Made by a program: the position numbers and the translations under genes. The notes under the pieces were generated by a model, which made no database searches, was not told the origin of the DNA, and saw nothing but the letters and a program-made list of their open reading frames with translations. A DNA stretch of 64,000 bases from DATFNI01 sp963787205 (GTDB lineage Bacteria; Bacteroidota; Rhodothermia; Balneolales; DATFMH01), in assembly GCA_963787205.1 (NCBI GenBank), contig CAWBCD010000006.1:1-64000 (forward strand). The letters run 5' to 3'. This document shows positions 17,139-26,337 of this stretch, piece after piece; position 1 is the stretch's first letter, and the number at the start of each line of letters is the position of its first letter.

Positions 17139-18122
17139 TTAATTCTTGACCGGGAAGACTGGGGTTACCTGGTGGGTGGCTACATCCAGCAGATATAACC
17201 GTTCCTTCAGTTGATATCCCATACCCGATGGAATGGGTATAATGCGGGTAAACAGGATCTTTTCCCCATCCGGACTCCATTCAGGACGTCTCAAATATCC
17301 GGTTCCTTCGGTCACCTGTTCCATGTCACTACCATCGGCTTTCATTATAAACATTTCAGCACCAAACCCCTGACCAATCGATGTAAAAACAATCTTTTTG
17401 CCGTCTGGTGAAAAACCAGGATCATCCAAGTTCTCTGAATGATTCAAATCCGTTATTTTTTGAGGATTGTTTCCCGTAGAATCAGCAATATAAATTTGGC
17501 GCTGTTTCCCAGATGCTTGTGTAGTATCCCAATTAATATAAATAATGCGCCTGCCGTCAGGTGACCATCGAGGTTCAACCCCATAGGGAATAATGACATG
17601 TGCATTGGCCCCATTGCTGTCCATTATTGAAACTCCACGGGGTACTCCTGCATTTACATCGAATAAAATTTTGGATCCATCAGGAGACCAGTTCCCGAAT
17701 ACTGTGTACTTCCAGTCTGGATTAGGTGACCCCGGACCAGTCAATGGTTCTTGCCCACTTCCATCGCTTCTCATTTTATAAAGGCCTAGCGATCCTTGAA
17801 AAACAACCCATTTACCATTCCGGCTGATATTAGCCTCCTGCACGCCGCTCGAATGAACCTTTTGGCGTTTGCCCGTATTCCGATTTAGTACCCACAATTC
17901 GTTTAATGGAGCCGGTTGCCCCCCATAGCTGGAATCCACACTATGCTGAAAATAGATCTTATTTCCATCGGGTCCCCAGAAGCCATATGAAGCATCAAAA
18001 TTCTCAGAAGGCGGGATATTTTGATCGACGTTTAGCTTTGTTGAATCGACCGAATTATGGCAACCAATCAAAATCAAACTTACTAGTAGCAGGACAGATA
18101 TTGTTTTACCTGACAGATTCAT
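17139..18122 (-). CDS. TolB-like (PD40) beta-propeller lipoprotein
   Basis: This 327-residue protein has a lipoprotein signal peptide ending in LILIGC (Cys21). It then has repeated PD40/WD40-like blades with the pattern W-SPDG-KI-F: YGFWGPDGNKIYFQ, GNWSPDGSKILFD, PRWSPDGRRIIYI, PGFSPDGKKIVFT and PEWSPDGEKILFT. Five or six blades suggest a TolB-like propeller. Such lipoproteins bind proteins at the cell envelope, but no partner is encoded nearby and there is no adjacent tol/pal gene. It is transcribed alone, 121 bases from nth. Confidence 0.85.
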   Translation of the reverse strand: MNLSGKTISVLLLVSLILIGCHNSVDSTKLNVDQNIPPSENFDASYGFWGPDGNKIYFQHSVDSSYGGQPAPLNELWVLNRNTGKRQKVHSSGVQEANISRNGKWVVFQGSLGLYKMRSDGSGQEPLTGPGSPNPDWKYTVFGNWSPDGSKILFDVNAGVPRGVSIMDSNGANAHVIIPYGVEPRWSPDGRRIIYINWDTTQASGKQRQIYIADSTGNNPQKITDLNHSENLDDPGFSPDGKKIVFTSIGQGFGAEMFIMKADGSDMEQVTEGTGYLRRPEWSPDGEKILFTRIIPIPSGMGYQLKERLYLLDVATHQVTPVFPVKN

Positions 18123-18179
18123 CCCTCTCTTTTAATCATGTAAACAGTGTTCATGCACTTACAACATAGTTCAAAGTAA

Positions 18180-18569
18180 TCATTTAACTTTTAATTGTTC
18201 GATGTAATTCATAACCGGACACTCACCGATGGCCCAGAACGTATCATTATCCCATATGTCCGGAGGGTTAACATCAAACCACCCTGCAGTTTTAGCATTA
18301 CTGTCATGCGATTGAATTTCAAACCTATTTCCGGTTCCAATCCCCACTCACCGCCCCAGACCGACCAATACAATGGTTTATACACTCGATAACAGCCATC
18401 CACGAATCCGTGGAACTACGGAGATCTGTATATTTTGGATGATATTTCGTGTAGTGAATATCGGCACCAACCGGCGGCTTGACATAAAAGCTATGCGACT
18501 ACTTTGAGAACATGCCATTGTTGTGGCAAAGAACATGGAAACCAATACGGCAAAAACCCTCTTTTTCAT
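18180..18569 (-). pseudogene. Small secreted-protein gene broken by two compensating frameshifts
   Basis: A strong ribosome site (AGGAG) precedes ATG at 18569. The frame opens with a signal peptide, MKKRVFAVLVSMFFATTMAC, then becomes random and stops at 18378. In a second frame the middle reads sensibly (YVKPPVGADIHYTKYHPKYT and STDSWMAVIEC). The first frame then resumes to a stop at 18180 with RFEIQSHDSN, AGWFDVNPPDIWDNDTFWAI and MNYIEQLKVK. Start and final stop are in the same frame, 130 codons apart, so two opposite indels would explain everything: one near the A-run at 18486-18489 and one near 18330-18350. The family is not recognised. Sequencing error is an alternative to true decay. Confidence 0.5.
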
Positions 18570-19055
18570 CTTCTCCTGATTTATAGTTTTTGAGCTTGTA
18601 CTCACAAAACGATTACAAAACCTACTTCTATCAATAGGTTCAATTCCTGAATGACACCCTCTCTAAAGGCAAATAAAACAACCCTTATCTACAAATAAAT
18701 TTTAAGACTATTCATTTAACCCAAACTCTCACAGCAGCTGAAAACAATTTATAAAAAAAAGAGGTGATTATTTGTACAAGACTATATTCAATTCGATCAA
18801 ATCCTAAGAAAAAGCGATTTTTTCTATATTTTTTTCTGGCCCCAAAAAATTTCTGCAAACTTCCTGTTTTTTGTTTTTCTAACGGTCTTGAAAGAATTCG
18901 TATGTACTGGATCTCTCCATGAAAAATCCATAATTCATACAATTTGTCATATCCCCTTTCGTTACTCGACGCGTTGTCTGTGGTTGTTCATTACTATTGA
19001 TGTCGTTGCCCAATAAGCTGTTAGATGTAACCATGTATATTTAAATCATTGGTCT
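18570..19055. other. AT-rich gene-free region before the ABC operon
   Basis: These 486 bases hold no supported gene. The sequence is AT-rich with several A and T runs around 18750-18840. The promoter of the ABC operon must lie here or just upstream of 19056. TACAATTTG near 18938-18946 is a loose match to the Bacteroidetes -7 element, with one base too many. Confidence 0.4.
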
Positions 19056-19982
19056 ATGGCTATTTCTGTACAAAATCTGACCAAGGAATATGGTCAACAA
19101 AAAGCTGTTGACGATATCTCTTTCGAAGTTAAAACCGGGGAAATACTCGGGTTTCTTGGTCCAAACGGCGCCGGAAAAAGCACAACAATGAAGATCATCA
19201 CGTGCTTCCTCAAACCCACCAACGGCCATGTATCGCTCGATGGATACAGCATTGAGGACGATTCCCAGCAAGTTCGCCGGCGCATTGGTTACCTGCCTGA
19301 AAACAACCCGCTCTACCTGGATATGAGCATCATCGATTACCTGAATTATACGGCGCAGCTCCAGAAAATAGAGCCCGATCGTATTGATGACCGTATCATG
19401 GAAATGATCGATGTCTGTGGTCTGGATAAAGAAAAGCACAAAAATATCGGCGAATTGTCCAAAGGTTATCGTCAGCGCGTAGGCTTGGCGCAGGCACTGA
19501 TCCATGATCCTGATGTGCTCATCCTCGATGAACCGACAACCGGTCTCGACCCTAACCAGATCGTTGAGATACGATCCCTGATTAAAAAGATCGGGCATGA
19601 GAAGACCGTCATGCTGAGCTCACACATTCTGAAGGAAGTTGAGCTGACCTGCGATCGTATCCTCATCATCAACAAGGGCAAGCTCGTGGCCAACGGCACC
19701 ACCGAGGAACTCAGCCGGCGCGCATCGGGCAGCAACCGTCTGCTCCTGCAGATTCAGGGCGAAAACAGTGCCCCCGGTGATGCCATCAACCAATTGCCAA
19801 CCGTAGCCGCGGTTCAACCTGCCGACCGCGAATCCGGCATTTGGCAAATTGATTCAACAGCCGGGATGGATGCACGCGAAGACATTTTCCGGCTTTGCGT
19901 CGAAAAGAACTGGGTTATCCTGCAGATGACACCTTTACAAACCAGTCTCGAAGATATTTTCCGCGAACTAACCGTAAACTAG
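19056..19982 (+). CDS. GldA-like ABC transporter ATP-binding protein
   Basis: This 308-residue ATPase drives an ABC-2 type exporter. It has Walker A GPNGAGKSTT, Q-loop region YLPENNPLY, signature LSKGYRQRVGLAQALI, Walker B VLILDEPTTGLD and the switch histidine in LSSHIL. A C-terminal domain of about 90 residues follows, as in GldA and related drug or NosF-type exporters. It opens a plus-strand operon with the permease (18 bases on), the GldG-like protein and a DUF4340 protein. In Flavobacterium, GldA, GldF and GldG affect gliding motility, but the same set occurs in non-gliding bacteria with unknown substrate. Confidence 0.88.
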   Translation: MAISVQNLTKEYGQQKAVDDISFEVKTGEILGFLGPNGAGKSTTMKIITCFLKPTNGHVSLDGYSIEDDSQQVRRRIGYLPENNPLYLDMSIIDYLNYTAQLQKIEPDRIDDRIMEMIDVCGLDKEKHKNIGELSKGYRQRVGLAQALIHDPDVLILDEPTTGLDPNQIVEIRSLIKKIGHEKTVMLSSHILKEVELTCDRILIINKGKLVANGTTEELSRRASGSNRLLLQIQGENSAPGDAINQLPTVAAVQPADRESGIWQIDSTAGMDAREDIFRLCVEKNWVILQMTPLQTSLEDIFRELTVN

Positions 19983-20000
19983 GGGTAAACACAAAAAGCC

Positions 20001-20723
20001 ATGCATACGATATGGACGATCTGCAAGCGGGAAGTGAATACCTTTTTTGATTCGCTTATCGCTTACATCATACTCGTCGTTTTTCTGGGCCTCAGCGGCT
20101 TCTTTACCTGGCTTTCCGGATCCGATATTTTTTTCAGTGGCCAGGCTTCATTAACACCTTTCTTTCAAATTTCTTTCTGGACCTTGTTTTTCTTCATTCC
20201 AGCCATCACCATGCGATCACTGGCCGAAGAAAAACACTCCGGCACCCTGGAACTGCTTGCTACCAAGCCGGTCTCCGATTTTCAGATCGTCACCGGCAAA
20301 TGGCTGGCCTCATGGTTCCTGGTGATAATGATGCTGCTGCCTACTATCATCTACTATATCACCGTAACCAATCTGGGCAATGTTGACACCGGGGCGGTCG
20401 TCGGCGGATATCTCTCGCTGATGCTCATCTCTGCTGTTTATGTGAGTATCGGAATTTTTGCTTCCAGCGTCACCAGCAATCAGATTGTGGCGTTCATCCT
20501 CGCACTTTTTATCTCTTTCTTTTTTCAACTGTTGTTCGATCTGATGGTGCCGGTGTTGCCCAATCTTCTGGCAAACATAGCCGACTACCTGAGTCTGTCC
20601 ACTCATTTCAGCAGCATGGCGCGCGGAGTGATAAGTCTGAATGATGTTGTCTACATGCTCTCACTCACAATCTTAGGTCTGATTTTCGCCATGACCTCAT
20701 TAACACGGAGGTCCTGGTCATGA
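20001..20723 (+). CDS. GldF-like ABC-2 type permease
   Basis: This 240-residue membrane protein has about six helices. It shows the ABC-2 subfamily motif LAEEKHSGTLELLATKPVSDFQIVTGKWLAS in split form (LAEEKHSGTLELL, then KPVSDFQIVTGKWLA), which contacts the ATPase. Its C-terminus overlaps the start of the GldG-like gene by four bases (ATGA), which suggests coupled translation. It should form the membrane channel with the preceding ATPase. The substrate is unknown. Confidence 0.88.
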   Translation: MHTIWTICKREVNTFFDSLIAYIILVVFLGLSGFFTWLSGSDIFFSGQASLTPFFQISFWTLFFFIPAITMRSLAEEKHSGTLELLATKPVSDFQIVTGKWLASWFLVIMMLLPTIIYYITVTNLGNVDTGAVVGGYLSLMLISAVYVSIGIFASSVTSNQIVAFILALFISFFFQLLFDLMVPVLPNLLANIADYLSLSTHFSSMARGVISLNDVVYMLSLTILGLIFAMTSLTRRSWS

Positions 20724-22324
20724 GTTGGTTTAGTGGTTTTTTTAAGACAAAAAGAGAAGCTATCATACAAATTGTCCTGGTAATCGGCATTTTGATCGTT
20801 GCCAATTACATAGCGAACCAGATCTTCCTGCAGTTCGACATGACTGAGAATCATGAGTATACCCTGTCGAAACCGAGTGAAGTTATTGCTAAATCGCTGA
20901 AAGATCCGGTAACCGTTACGGCCTACTTCTCAAGTAAACTGCCTCCACAGTTACACCGCATCAAGAGTCAGTTCAAGGATTTTTTGGATGAATTTCGTGC
21001 GTACTCCGGAGACAATCTCGAATATAACTTTGTAGATCCCAACAAGGATCAAAAATCTGAACAGACGGCCCAGCAAGCCGGTATCCAACCGGTTCTGGTC
21101 AATGTTCGGGAACGTGACCAGGTCTCACAAAAACGGGCATATTTGGGTGCTGTCTTTCAATACGAAGGCAAAAGTCAGGTGGTGCCTGTCGTACAACCCG
21201 GAGATGGACTGGAATATACCATTGCCAGTACCATCAAAAAGCTGACCGAAACCAAGAAGCCCAAAATCGGTCTCCTGCAGGGCAATGGAGAACCCACGGA
21301 ACAAGAAATGCCGCAGCTTATGCAGGAACTGAAAGACCGGTATCAGATTGAGAAGATATCGAATATCGATACCACAGGTGTGCCGGCAGATATCAATGTG
21401 CTGATGATCATCGCTCCAACCAAGGCCTTTACTCAGAATCAGCTCAAATCCATTGACCAGTATATTATGGCTGGCGGCAAAGCTATTTTTGCCATCAACA
21501 AGGTTCAGGCCAATATTCAAATGGGTTATGCACGTCCGGAAGACACCGGCATTGATGCACTGCTAACATCCTATAACATTCCAGTGGAGCCGGACCTTGT
21601 ACGTGATCTTAATGCCAGCTCGATCGGGGTAAGTCAGGAACAGAGTGGATTTCAATTTGTACGGCAGATTCGATATCCCTACATACCTGTTATCACAACT
21701 TTCGGGAATAATCCCATCAGTAAGGGTTTGGAATCTGTTGTCTTTCAGTTTGTCTCATCTGTAGATACAAGCAAGGTCGACAGCCTTCAGAAAGTCACGG
21801 TTCTGGCTTCATCGTCCAACAAATCCGGTGAGGCTAGTAATTTCATGTCCATCAGTCCATTCCAGAACTGGAACCGTAGTGATTTTACCGAGTCGCACAT
21901 TCCTGTTGCTGCCTTGGTCAGCGGTGTGTTTAAATCCCACTTTGCAGATAAAGACAGTATGAAGGTTCGCCTCAAGAAAAGTGTAAAAACTTCCATCATT
22001 GTTGTTGGAGACGGCGACTTCGTACAAAATGGCCCTCCCGGACAACACCAGCAGCGTCTCCCCGACGACAACATCAGCCTGATGGCCAACAGCGTCGACT
22101 ACCTGGCAGACGACACTGGACTAATAGCACTGAGAACCAAAGGCATAACCAATCGTCCGCTGACGCTTATCAGTGACAGTTCCAGGAATCTGTTGAAATA
22201 CATTAACGTCTTCATACCTATTCTGTTGGTGCTCGGATATGGCTTCTACCGATACGAACATAACAAGTCCCGCCGTCGCCAATGGATGGAAAAAGGCCTG
22301 CCCAAAGGGGATTCATTCGAATAA
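20720..22324 (+). CDS. GldG-like ABC exporter auxiliary protein
   Basis: This 534-residue protein has one N-terminal helix (about residues 15-38) and one near the C-terminus (about 500-520), with a large extracytoplasmic part between. The sequence YTLSKPSEVIAKSLKDPVTV is typical of the GldG/ABC_transp_aux family (PF09822). The region IGLLQGNGEPT to GGKAIFAIN has the Rossmann-like GATase fold of these proteins. It probably works with the two upstream ABC proteins as a periplasmic partner. Confidence 0.88.
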   Translation: MSWFSGFFKTKREAIIQIVLVIGILIVANYIANQIFLQFDMTENHEYTLSKPSEVIAKSLKDPVTVTAYFSSKLPPQLHRIKSQFKDFLDEFRAYSGDNLEYNFVDPNKDQKSEQTAQQAGIQPVLVNVRERDQVSQKRAYLGAVFQYEGKSQVVPVVQPGDGLEYTIASTIKKLTETKKPKIGLLQGNGEPTEQEMPQLMQELKDRYQIEKISNIDTTGVPADINVLMIIAPTKAFTQNQLKSIDQYIMAGGKAIFAINKVQANIQMGYARPEDTGIDALLTSYNIPVEPDLVRDLNASSIGVSQEQSGFQFVRQIRYPYIPVITTFGNNPISKGLESVVFQFVSSVDTSKVDSLQKVTVLASSSNKSGEASNFMSISPFQNWNRSDFTESHIPVAALVSGVFKSHFADKDSMKVRLKKSVKTSIIVVGDGDFVQNGPPGQHQQRLPDDNISLMANSVDYLADDTGLIALRTKGITNRPLTLISDSSRNLLKYINVFIPILLVLGYGFYRYEHNKSRRRQWMEKGLPKGDSFE

Positions 22325-22344
22325 CTCAAAGAGAATAGAGAACC

Positions 22345-23304
22345 ATGACTAATGCTACCAAAACACTGGCCGCTCTCTTTGTTGTCCTGCTTGCAGTTGC
22401 AGGATTTATGAAGTTCTCTGAGAGCAGCAGCTCCAGCCACGCGTTGTTAAGTAATGTGATCACCATTGACACGGCAAAGGTCAATAAAGTGGTTATCCAC
22501 ACACCTACAAGTAAGGCCATGAAACTGACTAAAAAAGGAGGAAAATGGTCCGTACAGCAGGGGAACGGGGAGGCCTATCCCGCTGATGGCAACACCGTTG
22601 AGAATGTTATTAACAGCCTGAATGGGGTTAAACCTCAAAGTATCGTCACTCACAATCCCAGGCAATTCACCCGTTATGCCGTAGATTCAACGGGTACTCA
22701 AGTCGACTTTGACAATGGTAACACACAACTTGCCAGCATCTATCTCGGCCGCTTCCAGATGCAGAACCAACGTACGCCAGGCACCTATGTTCGTCCTGCC
22801 AGTCAAAATACCGTGTACATGATTAATGGATTTCTGACGCGATCTTTTAACCGCCATCTCGATGAGTGGCGTCAGAAGCAGGTATGGCAATATCCACGTT
22901 CTGAGATTACACAGGTGGATATGATATATCCCGCCGACAGTTCCTATACGTTCGTCAAAGGCAGTGGATCACAACATTGGCTTTATGGAACGGACACACT
23001 CAAACCCGGGATTGTCGGAGATATGCTGGATCATATTGCCCGGCTTAAAGTTGATAGCTTCGATTACAACAAGAAGTCGTCCGACCTCACTCATCCACTT
23101 TATTCGATACGTTTGCATCTTAAAAATGGTGAGACACGTGAGATACACCTCACACCGGGGGTCAAAGACAATGAGAATGATTTCCTTGTCACGGCAACAG
23201 ATTATCCCTATGTGGGAAAAGTCAGGAAGAGTCTTTACCTCGATGAAGTCTTAAAGCCTCTGAATGTGCTGAAAATGAAGCCAAAGAGAAAAAAGAAAAA
23301 ATAA
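22345..23304 (+). CDS. DUF4340 domain protein of the GldG operon
   Basis: This 319-residue protein has an N-terminal membrane anchor (LAALFVVLLAVAGFM) and an extracytoplasmic part of repeated DUF4340 type (KVNKVVIHTP, KLTKKGGKWSV, TVENVINSLNGVKPQ). DUF4340 genes regularly follow GldG-like genes, and this one lies 20 bases after it. The C-terminus is very basic (KMKPKRKKKK). The function is not known; a structural partner of the exporter is the best inference. A terminator follows at 23328. Confidence 0.82.
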   Translation: MTNATKTLAALFVVLLAVAGFMKFSESSSSSHALLSNVITIDTAKVNKVVIHTPTSKAMKLTKKGGKWSVQQGNGEAYPADGNTVENVINSLNGVKPQSIVTHNPRQFTRYAVDSTGTQVDFDNGNTQLASIYLGRFQMQNQRTPGTYVRPASQNTVYMINGFLTRSFNRHLDEWRQKQVWQYPRSEITQVDMIYPADSSYTFVKGSGSQHWLYGTDTLKPGIVGDMLDHIARLKVDSFDYNKKSSDLTHPLYSIRLHLKNGETREIHLTPGVKDNENDFLVTATDYPYVGKVRKSLYLDEVLKPLNVLKMKPKRKKKK

Positions 23305-23327
23305 TTTTGTTGTGATAAATAGCGGGT

Positions 23328-23354
23328 AGGCAGGCTGTGTAGCCTGCCTCTTTT
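23328..23354 (+). terminator. Intrinsic terminator of the GldA/F/G-DUF4340 operon
   Basis: The nine-base stem AGGCAGGCT/AGCCTGCCT with loop GTGT is followed by CTTTTG. It lies 23 bases after the DUF4340 stop codon. Confidence 0.85.
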
Positions 23355-23494
23355 GCTTGGATAGAGGAGGAAATTATATTCATTGTCGGTCATTAGCGTA
23401 CTGTTTATTGATAACTGTTAACCGTTTTTGTCTCGACACTCATTGCTGACTAGATTATCTTTCGGTTTTTTCACTGTGGCCTTACAATTGAGTA

Positions 23495-24787
23495 ATGATA
23501 TCGAAAGCAGCCGGAGATAAGCCTGTTATCGTTAGTCGGCGTTATGCCTGGGGAGTACTTGCCGTTCTCACGATTATTTATGTCCTCAATTTCGTGGATC
23601 GGCAGATCGTAGCTGTATTGGCCAATCCTATCCGAAGGGAGCTTGGATTGAGCAATGTGGAGATCGGATATCTGTACGGTACTGCCTTTTCTTTTTTTTA
23701 TGCTGTGTTCGGCATCCCTATGGGCCGGCTGGCCGATGTTTGGTCCCGCAGGTGGGTGATCACCCTAGGTTTGCTGATATGGAGTCTGGCCACCATGATG
23801 AGCGGCCTCACTACCGGACTAGGCATGCTAGTCATTGCCCGAATCCTCGTCGGCATCAATGAAGCGGCATGCAGCCCGGCGGCTTACTCCTTGTTGTCAG
23901 ACTATTTCCCGGCAGAGGATCGGGCTACAGCCATTTCCATTTATTCATCAGGCATCTTTATTGGCATCGGTTTGGCCTTCCTGGTTGGAGGTTATATCAG
24001 CGAGTGGTATAGCTGGCGAACGGCTTTTCTTGTAGTGGGAGCACCCGGTATTTTACTGGCACTCATTGCTTTTACTTTGATCCGGGATATGCCCCACAAG
24101 TCCACGCCAGAAAAAGACAACCGATTCACGAAAGATGCACTTTCCTTCAAAGATGCCATGCATCATTTGCTGCAATCTCCTGCTTTGATCTGGCATCACA
24201 TAGGATTCTCATTCCTGGCGTTTTCGGGTTATGCACTGCTGGCCTTTATCAGCGAGTTTCTGAGCGGCCATTTCGCAGGATATCAGAGTTTACTGCCGCA
24301 ATTCGGGTGGTTCATGTTCCTGACGGGTTTCACAATAACAATCTCAGGCAAGCTGGCAGACAGACTCGCAAGAAAAGGAGATCATCGGAGATTTATCATG
24401 GGTATTGTTGCGGCCCTGGGGGGACTCCCATTCTTTGCCTTTGGCCTCTTTAATCATAATGCCATCATGGGCCTGATCTTCGTGGGTCTGGGCAGCAGCA
24501 TTGCCTCATCGTACAATGGTGTGGCACCGGCCATTGTCCAGGATCTCGTTCCATCCGGAATGCGGGCCGTTGCCGGTGGTGTCTACTTGTTTACGATAAG
24601 TATCATTGGATTTGGTTTTGGACCACCTATTACTGGTTATCTGATCGACCATGTCTATTCGGGTCCAATGGCCATTCCACTCGCATTGTTTACGGTGCTG
24701 GCAACATGTGGGGTACTGGCCACACTAAGCCTGGGCGTCGCAATGAAGAAGGCAAAAATATCTTCTGCTTTTTTATTTAAGGAATAG
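23495..24787 (+). CDS. MFS transporter, spinster-like
   Basis: This 430-residue protein has about twelve membrane helices. The MFS motif between helices 2 and 3 reads GIPMGRLADVWSRRWVI. NFVDRQIVAVLANPIRREL in helix 1 is characteristic of the spinster-type subfamily, as is INEAACSPAAYSLLSDYFP. Related transporters move sphingolipids in animals or organic acids and sugars in bacteria; the substrate here is unknown. The gene is single, and its last 15 bases overlap the end of the convergent RES gene. Confidence 0.88.
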   Translation: MISKAAGDKPVIVSRRYAWGVLAVLTIIYVLNFVDRQIVAVLANPIRRELGLSNVEIGYLYGTAFSFFYAVFGIPMGRLADVWSRRWVITLGLLIWSLATMMSGLTTGLGMLVIARILVGINEAACSPAAYSLLSDYFPAEDRATAISIYSSGIFIGIGLAFLVGGYISEWYSWRTAFLVVGAPGILLALIAFTLIRDMPHKSTPEKDNRFTKDALSFKDAMHHLLQSPALIWHHIGFSFLAFSGYALLAFISEFLSGHFAGYQSLLPQFGWFMFLTGFTITISGKLADRLARKGDHRRFIMGIVAALGGLPFFAFGLFNHNAIMGLIFVGLGSSIASSYNGVAPAIVQDLVPSGMRAVAGGVYLFTISIIGFGFGPPITGYLIDHVYSGPMAIPLALFTVLATCGVLATLSLGVAMKKAKISSAFLFKE

Positions 24788-25234
24788 TCTTACGTCGAAT
24801 TTGAATGGTTCAGAATCTAAAACCTTAATTCGCTTTGAATCGGGATGAAGTGGATTTATCAAATAATTATAATCACCCTGAATTACTGCGGAAGGTACTT
24901 TCATTACTGGAAATTCTTCTTTTCTGATAAATTCATCCCCCATTTCTTTTGTGAAGTCTAAATATGGAAATGAACTCCATTTATCTGGTAATTTTTCTGT
25001 GTCTGTAATTTTTACACTGAAATTATCTGCAATCCCAATTGAAATTATATAGTAATCCTTTGGAATAATGCCCAACGGTGCATGTACTGCAATTTCTGCT
25101 GCGCACAAAGCTCTCGATTCACTCGTATAAACCATTGAAACACCCTTGCTATTCCAGCGACCTCCCGATAATTCCGCCCCTCTCCCGGATAAGTCGTTTC
25201 GATATCTACGCTTGGAAAGTCGGAAAACAATCAT
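24773..25234 (-). CDS. RES-domain toxin
   Basis: This 153-residue protein belongs to the RES family, whose characterised members (MbcT, ParT, RES of Pseudomonas) degrade or transfer ADP-ribose from NAD. Visible family features are the early arginine and the GGRWN motif (ELSGGRWNSKGVSMVYTSES), the ALCAAEI helix with the conserved Glu, and a serine/asparagine region near the end (YNYLINPLHPDS). It follows the antitoxin with a four-base overlap, the usual order of this system. The pair is clearly more AT-rich than its surroundings, consistent with acquisition. Confidence 0.88.
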   Translation of the reverse strand: MIVFRLSKRRYRNDLSGRGAELSGGRWNSKGVSMVYTSESRALCAAEIAVHAPLGIIPKDYYIISIGIADNFSVKITDTEKLPDKWSSFPYLDFTKEMGDEFIRKEEFPVMKVPSAVIQGDYNYLINPLHPDSKRIKVLDSEPFKFDVRLFLK

Positions 25235-25674
25235 GCAAGTACACCATGCTCTATTCGGGTCAATTCATCGTGCACTAATCTGATTCCAAATGTACTATCC
25301 AGAAGATCATTTGGGATAACCCCACCCATGGCTACATTTTTAGCATGAAGCCAGGTTCTAAAACTATCAACACTCCCAAAAACTTCTGCTCCATACTTTA
25401 CAAGAAGCATAATTTCAATAATCTTCTCAGAATGAATAGAATCAAAATCTTTTTTTTCTTTCTTGTAACGCTGAATAGTTCTCAACGAGAGATGCAAGAG
25501 CCCAGCCCAATCATCCAGAGTAAAAGGCCCTTCATTAACTATTTTTTGGAAAATATCGAATTTAATGCCTTTTCTCACTGATTCGATGAGTGAGTAGACA
25601 TCCTTGTCATCTATATATTCATGTAATAGATTCTCTTCCATTTGATTAATTATGGATAAGGTATCATGATTCAT
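25231..25674 (-). CDS. Xre/MbcA/ParS-type antitoxin
   Basis: This 147-residue protein has a helix-turn-helix part (about residues 50-85, with DDWAGLLHLSLRTIQRYKK) and a C-terminal DUF2384 toxin-binding domain (EVFGSVDSFRTWLHAKNVAMGGVIPNDLLDS), both typical of antitoxins paired with RES toxins. It should neutralise the adjacent toxin and repress its own promoter. A cluster of three TTGTCG half-sites lies 27 bases upstream of the start. The length is typical. Confidence 0.9.
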   Translation of the reverse strand: MNHDTLSIINQMEENLLHEYIDDKDVYSLIESVRKGIKFDIFQKIVNEGPFTLDDWAGLLHLSLRTIQRYKKEKKDFDSIHSEKIIEIMLLVKYGAEVFGSVDSFRTWLHAKNVAMGGVIPNDLLDSTFGIRLVHDELTRIEHGVLA

Positions 25675-25700
25675 ACTGATTATTCATTAATATACACATA

Positions 25701-25727
25701 TTGTCGCTAAAATTGCGACAATTGTCG
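25701..25727. promoter_or_regulatory. Operator of the RES/Xre toxin-antitoxin pair
   Basis: Arms TTGTCGC (25701-25707) and GCGACAA (25715-25721) form a perfect dyad with a seven-base spacer. The second arm also belongs to a 12-base palindrome, CGACAATTGTCG (25716-25727). Three half-sites therefore alternate in orientation just upstream of the antitoxin gene, a common design for conditional cooperativity. Binding by this antitoxin is inferred. Confidence 0.7.
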
Positions 25728-25767
25728 TACCTGATACATCAATGAATCCGCGGTTTTTAACCCGAAA

Positions 25768-26337
25768 TCAGATAACCCCCAGTCGTTTCAACTCCCAAAA
25801 GCATTTTGCGGTAGCATTAATATCGACTGAAGCATCGTGCGCCTCTTCAAAACCGGTACCGAATAATTTATAATGTAGCTGAGTCAACGTAGGCCATTTA
25901 TACCCATACGGACCATCGATTGCGCAGTAATTGGTGCCGCTAACCATGGTACATATGCGCTTTTTCGTGGCGATGTGGTTTTCCGTCTGATGCCTGAGAA
26001 ACTCAGCGCCCACAATCTTCTCATCAAAACTCATATTATGTGCGACGAGAAAATCTGCCTGATCAATTACTTGCTCAAATTCATTCAATACAACAAGGAT
26101 ATCCATTCCTTCGGCCACAGCACGTTCCGTTGTGATGCCGTGAATCTTTGACGAATAATAAGGTATTGTATATCCATCTGGTTTTATGATGTGATTAGCT
26201 TCAGCTATCTCATTTCCTTTGCCATCATACAATAACCAGGCCAATTGCACCATACGGGGCCAGTTGTCAAGTTCGGTAACCGGTGCCTTCCAGTTGCTGG
26301 GCAGGCCCGTCGTTTCGGTATCAAAAAATAAGTACAC
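25768..26337 (-). CDS. DnaQ-like 3'-5' exonuclease (DEDDh)
   Basis: This 189-residue protein is a stand-alone DEDDh exonuclease of the DnaQ superfamily. Exo I is FFDTETTGLP (Asp and Glu metal ligands), Exo II is VAHNMSFDEKIV and Exo III is EAHDASVDINATAKCF with the His-x4-Asp pair. It lacks polymerase or extra domains, so it could be a proofreading-like subunit, an oligoribonuclease-like enzyme or a repair nuclease. It is transcribed alone, away from the toxin-antitoxin pair's promoter. Confidence 0.88.
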   Translation of the reverse strand: MYLFFDTETTGLPSNWKAPVTELDNWPRMVQLAWLLYDGKGNEIAEANHIIKPDGYTIPYYSSKIHGITTERAVAEGMDILVVLNEFEQVIDQADFLVAHNMSFDEKIVGAEFLRHQTENHIATKKRICTMVSGTNYCAIDGPYGYKWPTLTQLHYKLFGTGFEEAHDASVDINATAKCFWELKRLGVI

